Shown: positions 33,120-44,263, counted from the first letter of the stretch. The stretch: 64,000 bases of DNA from Maylandia zebra (GCF_041146795.1 NC_135172.1:12886137-12950136), one strand, 5' to 3'. The notes: a model not told the origin generated them from the sequence alone. Made by a program: numbers and translations.

Positions 33120-34180
33120 GCAGCACTCTGAGGCTAAGCTGGGAAAGTCGTTGGAGGTTCAACCATCATGACCACAGACAGTCCCAGTCGCTCTGCGGGA
33201 GTAAACTTCTCCATCTTCAGGACTACAAACTATTTCTCTGAAGGACAATATTATTTAGATTTACATTAATTATTATTACATCATTCTTATTATTACATTA
33301 TTTGTATTATTTCATTATTATTATCACATTTTTAAGATCCTGAATGGACAATGAATGAATAAATCCCTTTTTTTTCATCTGAATTAAAACGGCACTTTGG
33401 TTGCACATATACAGTTTCTGTTTTTCTGTCAACAAATATTAATACATTCTTAGTTCTCTTGTTTTCATTTTTAACCCATGATTTTGAATTTTTATCAGGA
33501 TTCAAAGTCATTTTTATAACATAAAGAAATATTAAATAAATACTAGAAAGCGAAAATTTCAGAAAAATTTTTAAGTCTGCCTATGCTGCTGCTAATCAGT
33601 GTAGTTTGCCATTCATACGGCTACAGAGAGCAAAACTCAGCAGAGCAGCCATTCTCCACCATGAACTATGGTAAAAACAAACACCGCTCGCGCCTCACAG
33701 ATGACAGCTTACAGTTTTGTGTAAAGATGAGGTGACTTCGTACAGCCCCGATTTGCAGACGCTGTGCACAGAGGTTCATGAGCAGAAGTCCCATTGTACC
33801 ACGGCAGACCCAACAATGTTTGCATGAACACGCTTTGAAGCATTACGTTATGGACCACTTTTCACACACGGTTGGTGTACCCACACAGCCGGCTGTAGCT
33901 TTTCAACTCACAGCCCAACACACACCAAAAAAAAACCAGCCGAGAGAGCACAGACTTTACGCCCGTGGGTCCACCTCCCCTGCAGCGGCACTGCAGACCA
34001 CGCCCTGCCACACACATCAAACACGTAAAATAAATATTTATGCACTTTTGCATTCACTTTTTGTTTTTTGTTATTTTTACACAGTGTTCTGAATGATTAA
34101 CAATGGTCTACAGCCAATCTTGTGTATTATTATACAAACTTTGGTTGTAAGATTCAGATAACTATTTAATAAAAGGTAAA
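33120..34180. other. AT-rich, probable TOG 3' UTR then unrecognised sequence
   Basis: 33120-33365 is plausible 3' UTR ending near AATAAA. The rest has no recognisable coding. Confidence 0.4.
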
Positions 34181-34182
34181 TA

Positions 34183-34290
34183 TTTTATATGAGAGCAAGA
34201 AAGAAAAGTATATCTTTGTGTCCCCCTCTCCCTGTTAATGCCCTACCTGGCCCCCTGGCAAAAGCTTTGCTAGATCCGCCCCTGCACAGT
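34183..34290 (-). repeat. Terminus of a non-autonomous DNA transposon
   Basis: On the minus strand the end reads gcaggggcggatctagcaaa then gcttttgccagggggcc, a terminus I recognise as widespread in fish (hAT-like). The partner end was not located. Confidence 0.45.
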
Positions 34291-34429
34291 TACCAGCTGT
34301 CAGCTACACAAAAAAAGGAGCTTGGTGTTATTTGTCTCTCAGAAACAGTTGATAACTTTCCTTCAACTCATTCATGTCACCTAAAAGGTAAACCTGTTTC
34401 TCCATCACCAGTTCAGCTCTGATGATTCA

Positions 34430-34940
34430 GTAAGGACATCTCCTGGTTTCGACCAGCCCTTTTTTACAGCTGTGGCTCCAGCAAACATCAGCTGATACTA
34501 GAAATTAAAATTAAATGAATTCTAACAACAGCTGATCAAGCTTAACCGTGCTGCTGTTGTTTAGCGCAATGAACAAACGAGAGAAAAGCCGATCATTGAT
34601 CAGTTTCATGATTGAAGTTTCAACAGGCGAGAGAATGACAGGGGAGGCTGTCATAAAGTTCAACATCAGTAACTTAGGTGCACACAGCTGTCGTGCTAGC
34701 TAGCACGCAGAACGAGTTATTGTAACTGTCAGCACAACGAAAATAAACTACACCTAAACTCGGTTTATATCTGACCCAAATAGAGTGCAGTTCGTAACTT
34801 CTTACCTGAAATTCAGTTCACCTCACGCTCGGACCGGCAGCAGCCTGCTTCTCCTGCCTTCGGTTTCCCTTATCCACGATTGAGCTCCACGTTAGCCACC
34901 ACCGGTCGATCGGCGGCCGCCTCGCCACCGGTGTATGTGT
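34430..34940. other. No gene recognised
   Basis: Contains a self-complementary 16-mer cgtgctagctagcacg at about 34692-34707 but no coding block. Confidence 0.4.
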
Positions 34941-34944
34941 CTTT

Positions 34945-35365
34945 CCCTGCATAGGAGGGTTAGTGGTTAATGTGCTGCCCATTGTGTTGGATTGTCAATG
35001 CAACCCTCTTCTCCCACTCTTCACACACTGATAGCAACACCGCAGGAGAAATGCCAGCACAGGCATCCAGTATCCATAGTTTCAGGTGCTGCACATCTCG
35101 TATCTTCACACCATAGACAATTGCCTTCAGATGACCCCAAAGATAAAAGTCTAAGGGGGTCAGATCGGGAGATCTTGGGGGCCATTCAACTGGCCCATGA
35201 CATGACCAATCCACTTTCCAGGAAACTGTTCATCTAGGAATGCTCAGACCTGGCACCCATAATGTGGTGGTGCACCATCTTGCTGGAAAAACTCAGGGAA
35301 CGTGCCAGCTTCAGTGCATAAAGAGGGAAACACATCATCATGTAGCAATTTCAAACATCCAGTGG
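34945..35365 (-). mobile_element. Mariner-type transposase, C-terminal part
   Basis: Minus strand: DDVFPSLCTEAGTFPEFFQQ then DGAPPHYG (second catalytic Asp), an in-frame stop after GCQV, FLDEQFPGKW, and GPVEWPPRSPDLTPLDFYLW (third catalytic region). It matches, without overlap, the N-terminal part at 43027-43836. The two are halves of one element separated by about 7.7 kb of later DNA. Confidence 0.85.
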
Positions 35366-36471
35366 CCTTGAGGTTTCTGTAGCCAAGTACAGGATAGGGT
35401 AGGGGAAATTAAAGTAAGATGGAGAGAATGGGCCAATAGCTAGATTCGTAGGAGGGATAAAGTGAGTTGCGTGGAGAAGAATGACTGGAGCCACAGGTAA
35501 AGTTGCTATGAATTGTATTAAACTATTTAGCAACAATTTAACAGCATTTCATGAACAGGAATGAAAACATAAAATAAAATACAGTGACAGCAATAATAAT
35601 AACAGTCAGAATCCTATCTCAGCTCAGATATGTCAGTCTTGCCGGCTTAATAGTCAGTGTTCAGTCAAGTCAAATCCAATAGGTCAAAAGTTTGTGATTG
35701 GTGCGATTTCGTCCTACCGCACTGTTGCAATTGTTCGTGAGAGAAGAGCAACCTGCCCTTCTGGGCCAACTCAGAATGGCTGTGGTTCGGTTCAAAGGGA
35801 AAGGTTCGCCATCTTCCTCGTCAGGAAGAGATCCAGGTCTCACGATCCCATAAAAAAACCTAGCCTGTAAACAACAGGACTATTACTAATTCAGTTCACA
35901 CTCTAATGATATACATGGCCATGTGTAAATAATGTAAGTGCTATAACAAAACAAGCACAAAACATTAATTCTAATTTCTAACTATAGTCTATACAGTGCA
36001 TCTTAATCATGAATGCAATCTTTAAGTCACAATCAGCTTATTCTATCATCAATGTGCACATTTCTATCAGAAATCAGAAATAAACCATAAACTATGGTAG
36101 ATTTTTTTTTACAGTATTGCCCTTTAACTGAATTAAAGGAGCATTGCTTTACACTGCATAGCAATGAAGCAATATATTATTTACACTCAATGTACAGAAT
36201 AAAATTATGAAAAGAATATACAAAAACCCACAGGCTGTAGTTTTACAGTATGTGGTAACGTATCAGCACAGTAAGAATACACACAGACATCTATCCAGTG
36301 CCGCTCGAGCATCAAATGTAACAAAATAAAGTAGATTCATGACCTTTAAGATCAACATTAACTTATTCCATCATCTAATTTTAGTGCATTTAATATTCAA
36401 CAAGTAATACTAGAACATCATCAGCACACAAGCTGAGTGCTCAAAATGGCTGAACTCCGTGAGAAACCCCG
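35366..36471. other. Unidentified insert inside the mariner element (left part)
   Basis: No coding frame was recognised; it includes a(a)taaa-rich sequence near 35565. Together with 42403-43026 it is the DNA that split the mariner. Its terminal repeats were not recognised. Confidence 0.4.
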
Positions 36472-37341
36472 TGTCACTACCCGATCCGTACCGGAAACCC
36501 GATCGGTACCCCGCATGCGCGAATCTTACGTCACTTCCTCTCTGCCAACATTGCGACATCCAATATATTTGAATGATACGGTTAGCGCCCAGTTAGCTCC
36601 TAGCATTTCTCAACAGCTCTGCCTCCTTTTCGACTTCCCGGGACATTTAAACAATGAATAATCGGTATACAAAGAAATTCATGCTTTTCTCCTCAACAGA
36701 GAGTGTCCCCCGATTGAGCAACAGCACCGTAAAATAAGGAGAATGGCGCCTAATTACAGAGTTAATAATGCAGACTTTGTAATATCTCACGTGTAGATTC
36801 AGCAGCCAGATGAAGTGTTTACTGACAATTGACAGTGATAGCGCACATCATAATCATCACTATTCCAACAATCCTCTCCTCACAGACAAGCATAAACACA
36901 CTCGACTATCGCTAAATCAAATTTAACACACGTTTGTAATGACGCTAATTCAGTTTATAATAGGGTTTATTCGCTCGGTCAGCAGGTGACGGTATCCTCG
37001 TACACTGGGGAGTACACTGCCATTAAACGAACAGAAGAAGAAGAAAACATCTGCACATGCGCGGTACGGATCGGGTAGACTCGATTTGTACGGTCAGACT
37101 TTACACATGCGCAGTAAGGATCGGGGAGTCCTGATCCGTAACTATCTTTTTATTTTTCGTTTTTGTCTACATTGTACTGAAATGCTTCATTATTGCAAAC
37201 ATTTTAAGATATACTTGTTATTCTTAACATCTTAACAGATACTCTGACCTTTAACTATCGTAAAACGCTATGACCGGAAGTAGAAACCTTTCGCGCATGC
37301 GGGGTACCGATCGGGTTTCCGGTACGGATCGGGTAGTGACA
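36472..37341. mobile_element. MITE with perfect 52-bp terminal inverted repeats
   Basis: The left arm 36472-36523 begins tgtcactacccgatccgtac; the right arm 37290-37341 is its exact reverse complement. The 870-bp element has no coding capacity. Internal copies of the motif cggatcggg occur near 37065 and 37120. An 8-mer accccgtg lies at 36466-36473 and again at 37346-37353, a possible hAT-length target duplication, although the right copy is a few bases away from the arm. Confidence 0.85.
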
Positions 37342-37540
37342 GTGACACCCCGTGTGTTCTCCCACAGTGAAAACCTGGTCGGGGGGGCGTTCCAAGATGG
37401 CCGAGTAAGTACACGCTTACTGCCGAGCTTAGCAAATGTAACCTTATAATACGGTAGCAACACTGTGTCAACTCAGACCTTAGAAGCTTTTACGGTATTT
37501 AAGCCAGAAAAGGACTGATTTTGATCAATTAAGAGATAAA

Positions 37541-38413
37541 ATGTCACAGCGTGACAATAAAAGACCCTCGTCTAGCTCCAAGACGAAGCTACTGCTAAAG
37601 GCTAATGCTAGCCAAACAACCGGGTCAGTGAACCCACTGCTTGACAACTGCCATGACTATACGGCTCTTTCACTACCTCTCCCAATAACTGAGGACGTAA
37701 TGGACGAGTTTCCACCTCTACCCGTCTCACCCAGCCAGTCTCCGGCGCCAAAGAAAGCGATGCATTCAAAGGGAGATAGCGTGGATATTGTTGAAACTCT
37801 ATCAAAACTAATAAACGAAAGAATGGATAACCTTGCACTACAGATTGACGGGATCAGAAAAACTGTGGACTTTGCATGCGAAGAGATAAAAGATGTCAAA
37901 TGCAGAGTGGGCACATTGGAGCAGAAAATCTCCAAAGAGGAAGAGCGTATGGATAAAAACCAGCAAAGAATCACAGATCTCGAGCGATATTCCAGACGGT
38001 GGAACCTCAGGCTGTTTGGTGTCAAAGAAGAACAACAGGAGGATACATGGAAGGTTGCTGTTGAGATTTGTCAGGCTACGTTGCCTGAATGTAAAAACCA
38101 ACTTTATGACACCATTGACACCGTACATCGGGTCGGCTCCAAACGCCCAAACAACACCAGTCCCAGACCTATTATCATCCAGTTCATCTCCCGCAGAACC
38201 AGAGATAGCCTGTGGAAAGCAGCTAAGACATCTCCATTCTTAAAGGAAAACCGGGACTTGAAGTTTGCTGAGGACCTTTCCAGAGAAGAGAGGGAGCGCC
38301 GGAGCAAGTTGTGGCCCATTATCGAGAAGGCTCGCAGAGAAAATAAAAAGGCCTATTACGTTGGATGCCGGGGTTTTGTTAATGGGACAGAAGTTTTCCC
38401 GTCTTCAGAATGA
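37541..38413 (+). CDS. LINE ORF1 protein (RNA-binding chaperone)
   Basis: 290 aa, no stops. The N-terminal 80 residues are low complexity. A coiled coil lies at about residues 85-145 (heptad-like LSKLINERMDNLALQIDGIR, VGTLEQKISKEEERMDKNQQ). An RRM follows, starting LERYSRRWNLRLFGV at about residue 146, then a C-terminal domain (KTSPFLKENRDLKFAEDLS, ERRSKLWPI). This is the L1 ORF1p plan (Transposase_22): a trimeric single-strand RNA-binding protein that coats LINE RNA. ORF2 starts 304 bp downstream. Confidence 0.9.
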   Translation: MSQRDNKRPSSSSKTKLLLKANASQTTGSVNPLLDNCHDYTALSLPLPITEDVMDEFPPLPVSPSQSPAPKKAMHSKGDSVDIVETLSKLINERMDNLALQIDGIRKTVDFACEEIKDVKCRVGTLEQKISKEEERMDKNQQRITDLERYSRRWNLRLFGVKEEQQEDTWKVAVEICQATLPECKNQLYDTIDTVHRVGSKRPNNTSPRPIIIQFISRRTRDSLWKAAKTSPFLKENRDLKFAEDLSREERERRSKLWPIIEKARRENKKAYYVGCRGFVNGTEVFPSSE

Positions 38414-38717
38414 GAGGTGAATATGGGGGAAGCTAAGGAATGGAAAAGACCCTACAATGTTGCACAGTTGCTTGGACTTGGTTGGCTGTTTTTCATTGAT
38501 CCTTCTGGCGTTTTGGATCATTAAGTCTATGCCTCATTTATAGTGTGAGGACACTTTAAGTTTCAGCACCAGAGTTGTATCCTAAAAAATATTTCGTGTA
38601 TTTCTGCCGAGTTATTTTCATCCTTGCAATGCTCGGTCCCTTAGTGAGGTTTATTTTTTGTTAAGCACACAATATTGGTTCTTTAAATTTCTAGCTGTTT
38701 ATTTTTTGTTTTCTTAA

Positions 38718-41700
38718 TTGTCATTTTCTATTGTTTCCCTAAATGCCAGGGGGTTGAGACAGATCTGTAAACGTAAAGCCTTATTTTTGTTTGCTAAGAA
38801 ATATAAAAGTCATTTTTGTTTTTTCCAAGAAAGCCATTCTGTATCTGCTGATGTGAACTTCTGGAAGTCTCAGTGGGGTAACGATGTTTGGTATTCGCAT
38901 GGCACAGAGAGGTCAGCTGGGGTCACAACTCTCAAAGGTAGCTTCGAAGGTATTGTTCTACATTCAGATTGTGACTCTTTGGGTCATTATATTTGTCTGA
39001 TAGTAGAATACAATCACTCCATTTTCATAATTGTCAATTTATATGGCTATAATACCAAACCTGAAAATGATAATTTAATTGACTCTTTAGATACAAGGAT
39101 TAGTTTTTGGCTCTCTAAATATCCCAGTTCAAACTTAATAATTGGAGGAGATTTTAATGTTTCACTAAATGACACTATAGACAGATGGCCACCAGCACAA
39201 CATTTTAGGAATAATTTGAGATTGGAAACATTTATGGATAAATTTAATGTAACTGATATTTGGAGAGACAAATTTCCTGATGATATATCTTTTACCTGGA
39301 GTAACCGTTCTGGTTCAAGGAAATCACGTATTGATTTCTGGTTAATATCAAGTAGTCTATCAAAGGACAGTGTTACGGTCAATATCCTTACAACTCCACT
39401 TACGGATCATAGAGCAATATATATTAATCTGCAACTCTTTCCTACTATTGCAATTAATAGATCCTCCTATTGGAAATTAAATAGCTCGCTTCTGAGCCAT
39501 ACAATTGTAAAATCTGAAATTACACGACTGTTAAAACACTTTATACACAAGGCTAATATTGAGAATTCCTATAGCACAAACTGGGAAATTTTTAAATTTG
39601 AGACAAGTAAAATGTTGAGACAGTATGGGGCAAAAATAGCTAAGTCAAGGGCAGCAGAAGAAGAAAATCTAATTGTTCAAATTTCCGCAATATATCAACT
39701 CCCACCAGACGAGGTCTCGGAAGAGGATAGATTACATCTTAGGTCCTTTCAATCTAAACTGGATGAGATTTACCGCCAGAAAGCTGAAGGAGCTTTCGTT
39801 CGTTCAAGAAAAAGGTGGATAGAGGAGGGAGAGCAGAATTCTGCTTATTTTTTCCGCTTAGAAAAACATAGATCTAAAACCAATACTATTCATAAATTGA
39901 ATATAAATGGTACGGTCAGTGATGATGCAAAAATTATCTCTCAATTTTGTTGTAATTTCTACTCAAAGTTGTATGGATCCAATTATAACGCAAAGGTCGC
40001 TACCCAATTTATTGACTCTGTAAACAATGTTAAAATGATTAAAAGTGCTGATAGGCTTTTTTGTGACAGTCCAATTACTGAAAAAGAGATATTGACATCT
40101 ATTGAATTTCTTAAAAACAACAAATCTCCGGGCACAGATGGGCTGGTGGCTGAATTCTATAAATCATTTTCTTGTCAGCTTGCACCCTTTTTGTTGCAGG
40201 TTTATAATGAAAGTATTGAAAGGGGCACTCTTCCTCCCAGCCTTACTCAGGGACTTATTAGACTCGTCTTGGATATTCTGGACTACTCAGCATTAATATC
40301 TGATGACTCATTTATCCTTCTCCTGGACTTCTATAAAGCCTTTGACTCAATTGAGCATGAATTTATATTTCTTACACTTCAGAAATTTGGTTTTGGTGAT
40401 ATCTTCTGCAGAGCTATCAAAACTCTGTATTCCAATGCTAATAGTTCTATTAGAATGAAAAATGGCACCACTTCTCGTTTTAGTCTTAATCGAGGTGTAC
40501 GCCAAGGTTGCCCGATTAGCCCTTATCTTTTTTTACTTTGCACCCAAATTCTTGCCTCTCATATTTCGAATAGCCCTGTGAAGGGTATAAACATAGCAGA
40601 CAGAGAGATTGTCATCAGTCAATTGGCAGATGATACCACAATTTTTCTTAAAAATGCTAGCCAAGTGCCAATTGCTTTAAGTGTAATAGAGGATTTCTCA
40701 AAAGGGTCTGGATTGGTCCTAAACTTAAATAAATGTCAGTTATTACCTGTCAAAGAGTGTAATGTTCAGAGTATTTGTAATATAACAGTTAAAAATGAAG
40801 CAACATATTTAGGTCTGATTATCTGCAAAGATACAAAAGACATAATTTTACTAAATTTTCCCCCAATTATTAAAAAATCTCAAACCAATTTAAATCAATG
40901 GTTGCAGAGAGATTTAAGTTTAAGAGGAAGGGTATTGCTCTCAAAAGCAGAAGGTCTGTCTCGACTGACTTATGCAGCAATTTCTCTGCATGTGGACGGC
41001 AAAACTTGTAAGGATATCGACCGAATGCTCTTCAACTTCCTTTGGAAAAACCGGACACATTACATCAGAAAAAGTGTATTGATGAATGACTATGAACACG
41101 GTGGTCTCAATGTTTTGGATTTTACTACTCTAAACAATACATTTAAGATTAATTGGGCTAAACATTTTCTTAAAAATCCGGTATCCATTTGGAATTTTAT
41201 TCCTCACTACATTTTCTCTAAGTTTGGTGGTCTAAGTTTTATCTTAGGTTGTGATTATAATATAGATAAGCTTCCAGAAAAGCTCTCGATGTTTCATAAA
41301 CAAGTTCTATTAGCTTGGTCCCTTATATATAAACACAACTTTACACCCCATACGTATTCAATTTGGAATAATAGGAACATAGTGTATAAAAATAAATCAT
41401 TATTTTTTTCTAGGTGGGTTGAGAAACGGATTGTTTTAGTGAATCAGCTGTTTAATCCTAATGGGCAGCTCATGTCCTACTCAGAATTCTTAAACACCTA
41501 TAAATTTCCAGCCACACCCAAAGAATATGCCATATTATTTGATGCAATACCTACGGGTATTATAATGCTTTTTAAAGGTATTCAACCTTGCATATCATCT
41601 GTTTCTCTCCCCAACCCTTTAGATTCACACATAGGAAGAATCTGTCTAACAAACCACAGTAAAAGTAATAAGAATATTCGTGCTTTGTTCCAGACAGAAT

Positions 41701-42269
41701 CTCTAACTATCCCACATGTGGTCTCTTATTGGAATTCCTTTGTCAGTGACATTAACTGGAAAAGAGTATGGTCAATTCCTAACAAGTATCTGGTAACGAA
41801 TAAAGTGAAGGAAGTCTCATTTAAAATATTGCATAAATTTTATCCTGCTAATCATTACATGACAAAGTTCAAAAGGGACATAAATGTGAACTGTGGATTT
41901 TGTGGAAGCCATCCTGAGACTGTGCAACACCTCTTCTGGATCTGTTCATTCGCTAGAACATTTTGGAAAGACTTCAGTAGATTCATTGCTGGACATCTCT
42001 ATAATGACTTTACTGTGAAATGGGAAAATGTTGTATTTTGTTTCTTTCGAAGGCAAAAAAAAGAAGATGTTTACTTTATAATAAACTTATTAGTTATCTT
42101 AGCTAAATTTTATTTTCACAAATGCAAATACAGTAACAAAAAACCTAATTTTAAACATTACTATAATGATGTTTTATGTTACATAAAATTGATTAGTGGA
42201 TCACTTAACAAAAAGGCTATGAAAACTATTACTATTTGTAGTAATTACAAATTATTTGAATGTTTGTAA
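38718..42269 (+). CDS. LINE ORF2 protein (endonuclease-reverse transcriptase, RT deleted in part)
   Basis: 1183 aa, open throughout. The APE-type endonuclease (residues 1-240) has SLNARGL, FFQESHS, IIGGDFNVSLN, SRIDFWLIS and TDHRAIYI in order. RT begins with SPGTDGLVAEFYKSF and TLPPSLTQGLI, then jumps directly to RLVLDILDYSALI, LLLDFYKAFDSIEH (motif A), NRGVRQGCPISP (motif B) and SQLADDTTIF (catalytic ADD). The fingers region that normally lies between GLI and RLVL (the PKP...NWRPISL and GRHISNN motifs, about 60 residues) is missing at about 40252-40262; the four-base overlap atta at the join suggests a deletion. The C-terminus has a CCHC-like CGFCGSHPETVQHLFWICSF. It is likely RT-dead despite the long frame. 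Confidence 0.9.
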   Translation: MSFSIVSLNARGLRQICKRKALFLFAKKYKSHFCFFQESHSVSADVNFWKSQWGNDVWYSHGTERSAGVTTLKGSFEGIVLHSDCDSLGHYICLIVEYNHSIFIIVNLYGYNTKPENDNLIDSLDTRISFWLSKYPSSNLIIGGDFNVSLNDTIDRWPPAQHFRNNLRLETFMDKFNVTDIWRDKFPDDISFTWSNRSGSRKSRIDFWLISSSLSKDSVTVNILTTPLTDHRAIYINLQLFPTIAINRSSYWKLNSSLLSHTIVKSEITRLLKHFIHKANIENSYSTNWEIFKFETSKMLRQYGAKIAKSRAAEEENLIVQISAIYQLPPDEVSEEDRLHLRSFQSKLDEIYRQKAEGAFVRSRKRWIEEGEQNSAYFFRLEKHRSKTNTIHKLNINGTVSDDAKIISQFCCNFYSKLYGSNYNAKVATQFIDSVNNVKMIKSADRLFCDSPITEKEILTSIEFLKNNKSPGTDGLVAEFYKSFSCQLAPFLLQVYNESIERGTLPPSLTQGLIRLVLDILDYSALISDDSFILLLDFYKAFDSIEHEFIFLTLQKFGFGDIFCRAIKTLYSNANSSIRMKNGTTSRFSLNRGVRQGCPISPYLFLLCTQILASHISNSPVKGINIADREIVISQLADDTTIFLKNASQVPIALSVIEDFSKGSGLVLNLNKCQLLPVKECNVQSICNITVKNEATYLGLIICKDTKDIILLNFPPIIKKSQTNLNQWLQRDLSLRGRVLLSKAEGLSRLTYAAISLHVDGKTCKDIDRMLFNFLWKNRTHYIRKSVLMNDYEHGGLNVLDFTTLNNTFKINWAKHFLKNPVSIWNFIPHYIFSKFGGLSFILGCDYNIDKLPEKLSMFHKQVLLAWSLIYKHNFTPHTYSIWNNRNIVYKNKSLFFSRWVEKRIVLVNQLFNPNGQLMSYSEFLNTYKFPATPKEYAILFDAIPTGIIMLFKGIQPCISSVSLPNPLDSHIGRICLTNHSKSNKNIRALFQTESLTIPHVVSYWNSFVSDINWKRVWSIPNKYLVTNKVKEVSFKILHKFYPANHYMTKFKRDINVNCGFCGSHPETVQHLFWICSFARTFWKDFSRFIAGHLYNDFTVKWENVVFCFFRRQKKEDVYFIINLLVILAKFYFHKCKYSNKKPNFKHYYNDVLCYIKLISGSLNKKAMKTITICSNYKLFECL

Positions 42270-42354
42270 TTCTTTGTATTACACCCCCTGGCATATGTTA
42301 ATTTTGTTCTGATTGTATACATGTTCTGTATACTGTTTCTTAATAAAGTTTAAT

Positions 42355-42390
<36 letters not shown>

Positions 42391-42402
42391 GAAAACCTGG
42401 TC

Positions 42403-43026
42403 AGCTACAGCTGCAGCTATGAGCATTAGGCTAGTTAGCTTTTCAATTAGCCTGATTCGCCCAGTCCCAGTTTAACTCACCAGCACACTTCTAATGTTCA
42501 ACTCTCAGAGAGGATCTTGTCCACTTCATCCGCTCCCGCGCAAATATACAACATTGAAATTGGGCCATTATATTCCCTGTTAACCTCTTGTTAGCTTTTT
42601 AGCTTCAAGGTTAGCTTAACAGCTTCTGACTCACTGCGATGGTTTCAAGGTCCGAAATGTTCACAATAAATCAGGTCCGTTTCTCCAAGGTCCATGCAGA
42701 TCTCCGGTATGGATATTTGCTCAATTTATCAAGTTAATAGTTATGTTCCAGCGAAAAGCTTGGCGGTGAAAATCAGCGATGGTCTCTTGCGCCTCCGTCT
42801 CTCTCTGTGTCTGAGCAGGTGACAGTACAGAGCAGGGGAAGGCGGGGCTTGTTCCTTCCTAACCAGTAGGGGTGTTACTGTAAATATACTCTTTGGGTTT
42901 TATTCTTATATTTATAGTATTTATCTTTTACTATTGATTTACTTTAGCTCAACTCAGTGATTAATAGAGTAATGATAAATCCCAATTAACAATACATGTT
43001 GTTGTGCATTACTGAGCCGTGTAAAC
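42403..43026. other. Unidentified insert inside the mariner element (right part)
   Basis: Continues the sequence interrupted by the LINE (target copy gtgaaaacctggtc). No coding. Contains ttagctt-rich stretches near 42430-42610. Confidence 0.4.
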
Positions 43027-43836
43027 TCACTGGGTTACATTTCCATTGATGAAGAATGGACCCACTATCGTTGTACCCCATATACCACACCAAACCATCA
43101 CTTTTGTTGTTCCAACAGTCTTGGAGGGATCCATCCAATGTGGGTCAGTGTCAGACCAATAGCGGTGGTTTGGTTGGTTAACTTCACCATTCACATAAAA
43201 GTTTGCCTCATCACTGAACAAAATCTTCTGCGTGAACTGAGGGTCCTGTTTCAATTTTTGTTTTGCCCATTCTGCAAATTTTGTGCGCCGATCTGGGTCA
43301 TCCTCGTTGAGATGCTGCAGTAGCTGGAGTTTGTAAGGGTGCCATTTGTGAGTAGCTAATATCCGCCGAAGGGATGTTCGACTAATGCCACTCTCCAGTG
43401 ACATGCGGTAAGTGCTACGCTGTGGGCTCTTGCTGAATGAAGCTAGGACAGCCACTGATGTTTCCTCATTAGTGACAGTTTTTTTGTGTCCACATTTTGG
43501 CAAATCCAACACTGAACCAGTTTCACAAAACTTAGCAAACAGTTTGCTAACTGTAGCATGGGAGATGGGTGGTCTCGTAGGGTGTCTTGCATTGAAATCT
43601 GCTGCAATGACCCGATTACTGCGTTCACCAGATATCAACACAATTTCGAACCGCTCCTCACGTGTTGACCTCTTCGACCTGTCAATGGCTGTGAACAATG
43701 AGACACTTATAGATAACTCATGAAAGAATACATTTACGTTGAAACCAAGCACACCATTGTTTTTCTTTGACATTACCAATAAGTTTGATGTGTCACATGG
43801 CCCTCTTCCTATTGAAAAAACAAAAGTTGTATCCAA
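43027..43836 (-). mobile_element. Mariner-type transposase, N-terminal part
   Basis: A minus-strand frame of 269 aa has helix-turn-helix DNA-binding segments (ISHATVSKLFAKFCETGSV, then RTSLRRILATHKWHPYKLQL) and the first catalytic Asp region (ILFSDEANFYVNGEVNQPN), ending PFFINGNVT. The next residues are found at 35365. The initiator and early region are uncertain. The right terminus appears near 43960-43985 (tatccatataaatgacccac). Confidence 0.85.
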
Positions 43837-43989
43837 GATGGCCGACTTCTAAATGGCCACCATGGTCACCACCCATCTTGAGGAGTTTGCCCCCTCACAT
43901 ATACTAATGTGCCACAAACAGGACTTTAATATCACCAACCATTCCCATGTTATTACGGTGTATCCATATAAATGACCCACTCTGTAAAT

Positions 43990-44160
43990 TATACACGCAG
44001 CCAATGGAGTTAGGCGAGGATGGGAGTTATGTGCTCTCTTTTATGAGTTCTGGTTAAAAGTCGTGCAGCAACATTTTGGACCAGCTGCAGACGAGAGAGA
44101 AGACACTGACTAACTCCAAAATACAGAGCATTACAGTAATCCAAACGAGATGAAATAAAA
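43990..44160 (+). repeat. LINE-derived repeat fragment
   Basis: The segment cattttggaccagctgcaga ... gcattacagtaatccaaacg is a widely repeated fish sequence, probably part of an L2-like LINE 3' region. No coding remains. Confidence 0.5.
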
Positions 44161-44218
44161 GCATGGATTACTGTTTCAAATCACCTACTTGCTCACTACT
44201 TGTCACTGAGTTGCATCT

Positions 44219-44263
44219 ACATCGTGCAAATGTAAATGCAACTCATTTACATTTGCACGATGT
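44219..44263. repeat. Perfect 20-bp hairpin with 5-nt loop
   Basis: Arm acatcgtgcaaatgtaaatg (44219-44238) and its exact reverse complement (44244-44263) around loop caact. Most likely a fold-back or MITE end; a small-RNA precursor is possible but unsupported. Confidence 0.85.

Larger units (their letters stand above)
37381..42388 (+). mobile_element. Full-length Tx1/L1-type LINE with 14-bp target duplication
   Basis: The sequence gtgaaaacctggtc lies at 37367-37380 and again at 42389-42402, flanking a 5-kb element exactly. The element has a 5' UTR starting with a G run then gttccaagatggccgag, ORF1, ORF2, aataaagtttaatg and a pure poly(A) tail (42360-42388). The intact 5' end and tail indicate a recent, complete insertion. 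An in-frame deletion in RT (see ORF2) makes autonomous movement unlikely. Confidence 0.95.
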
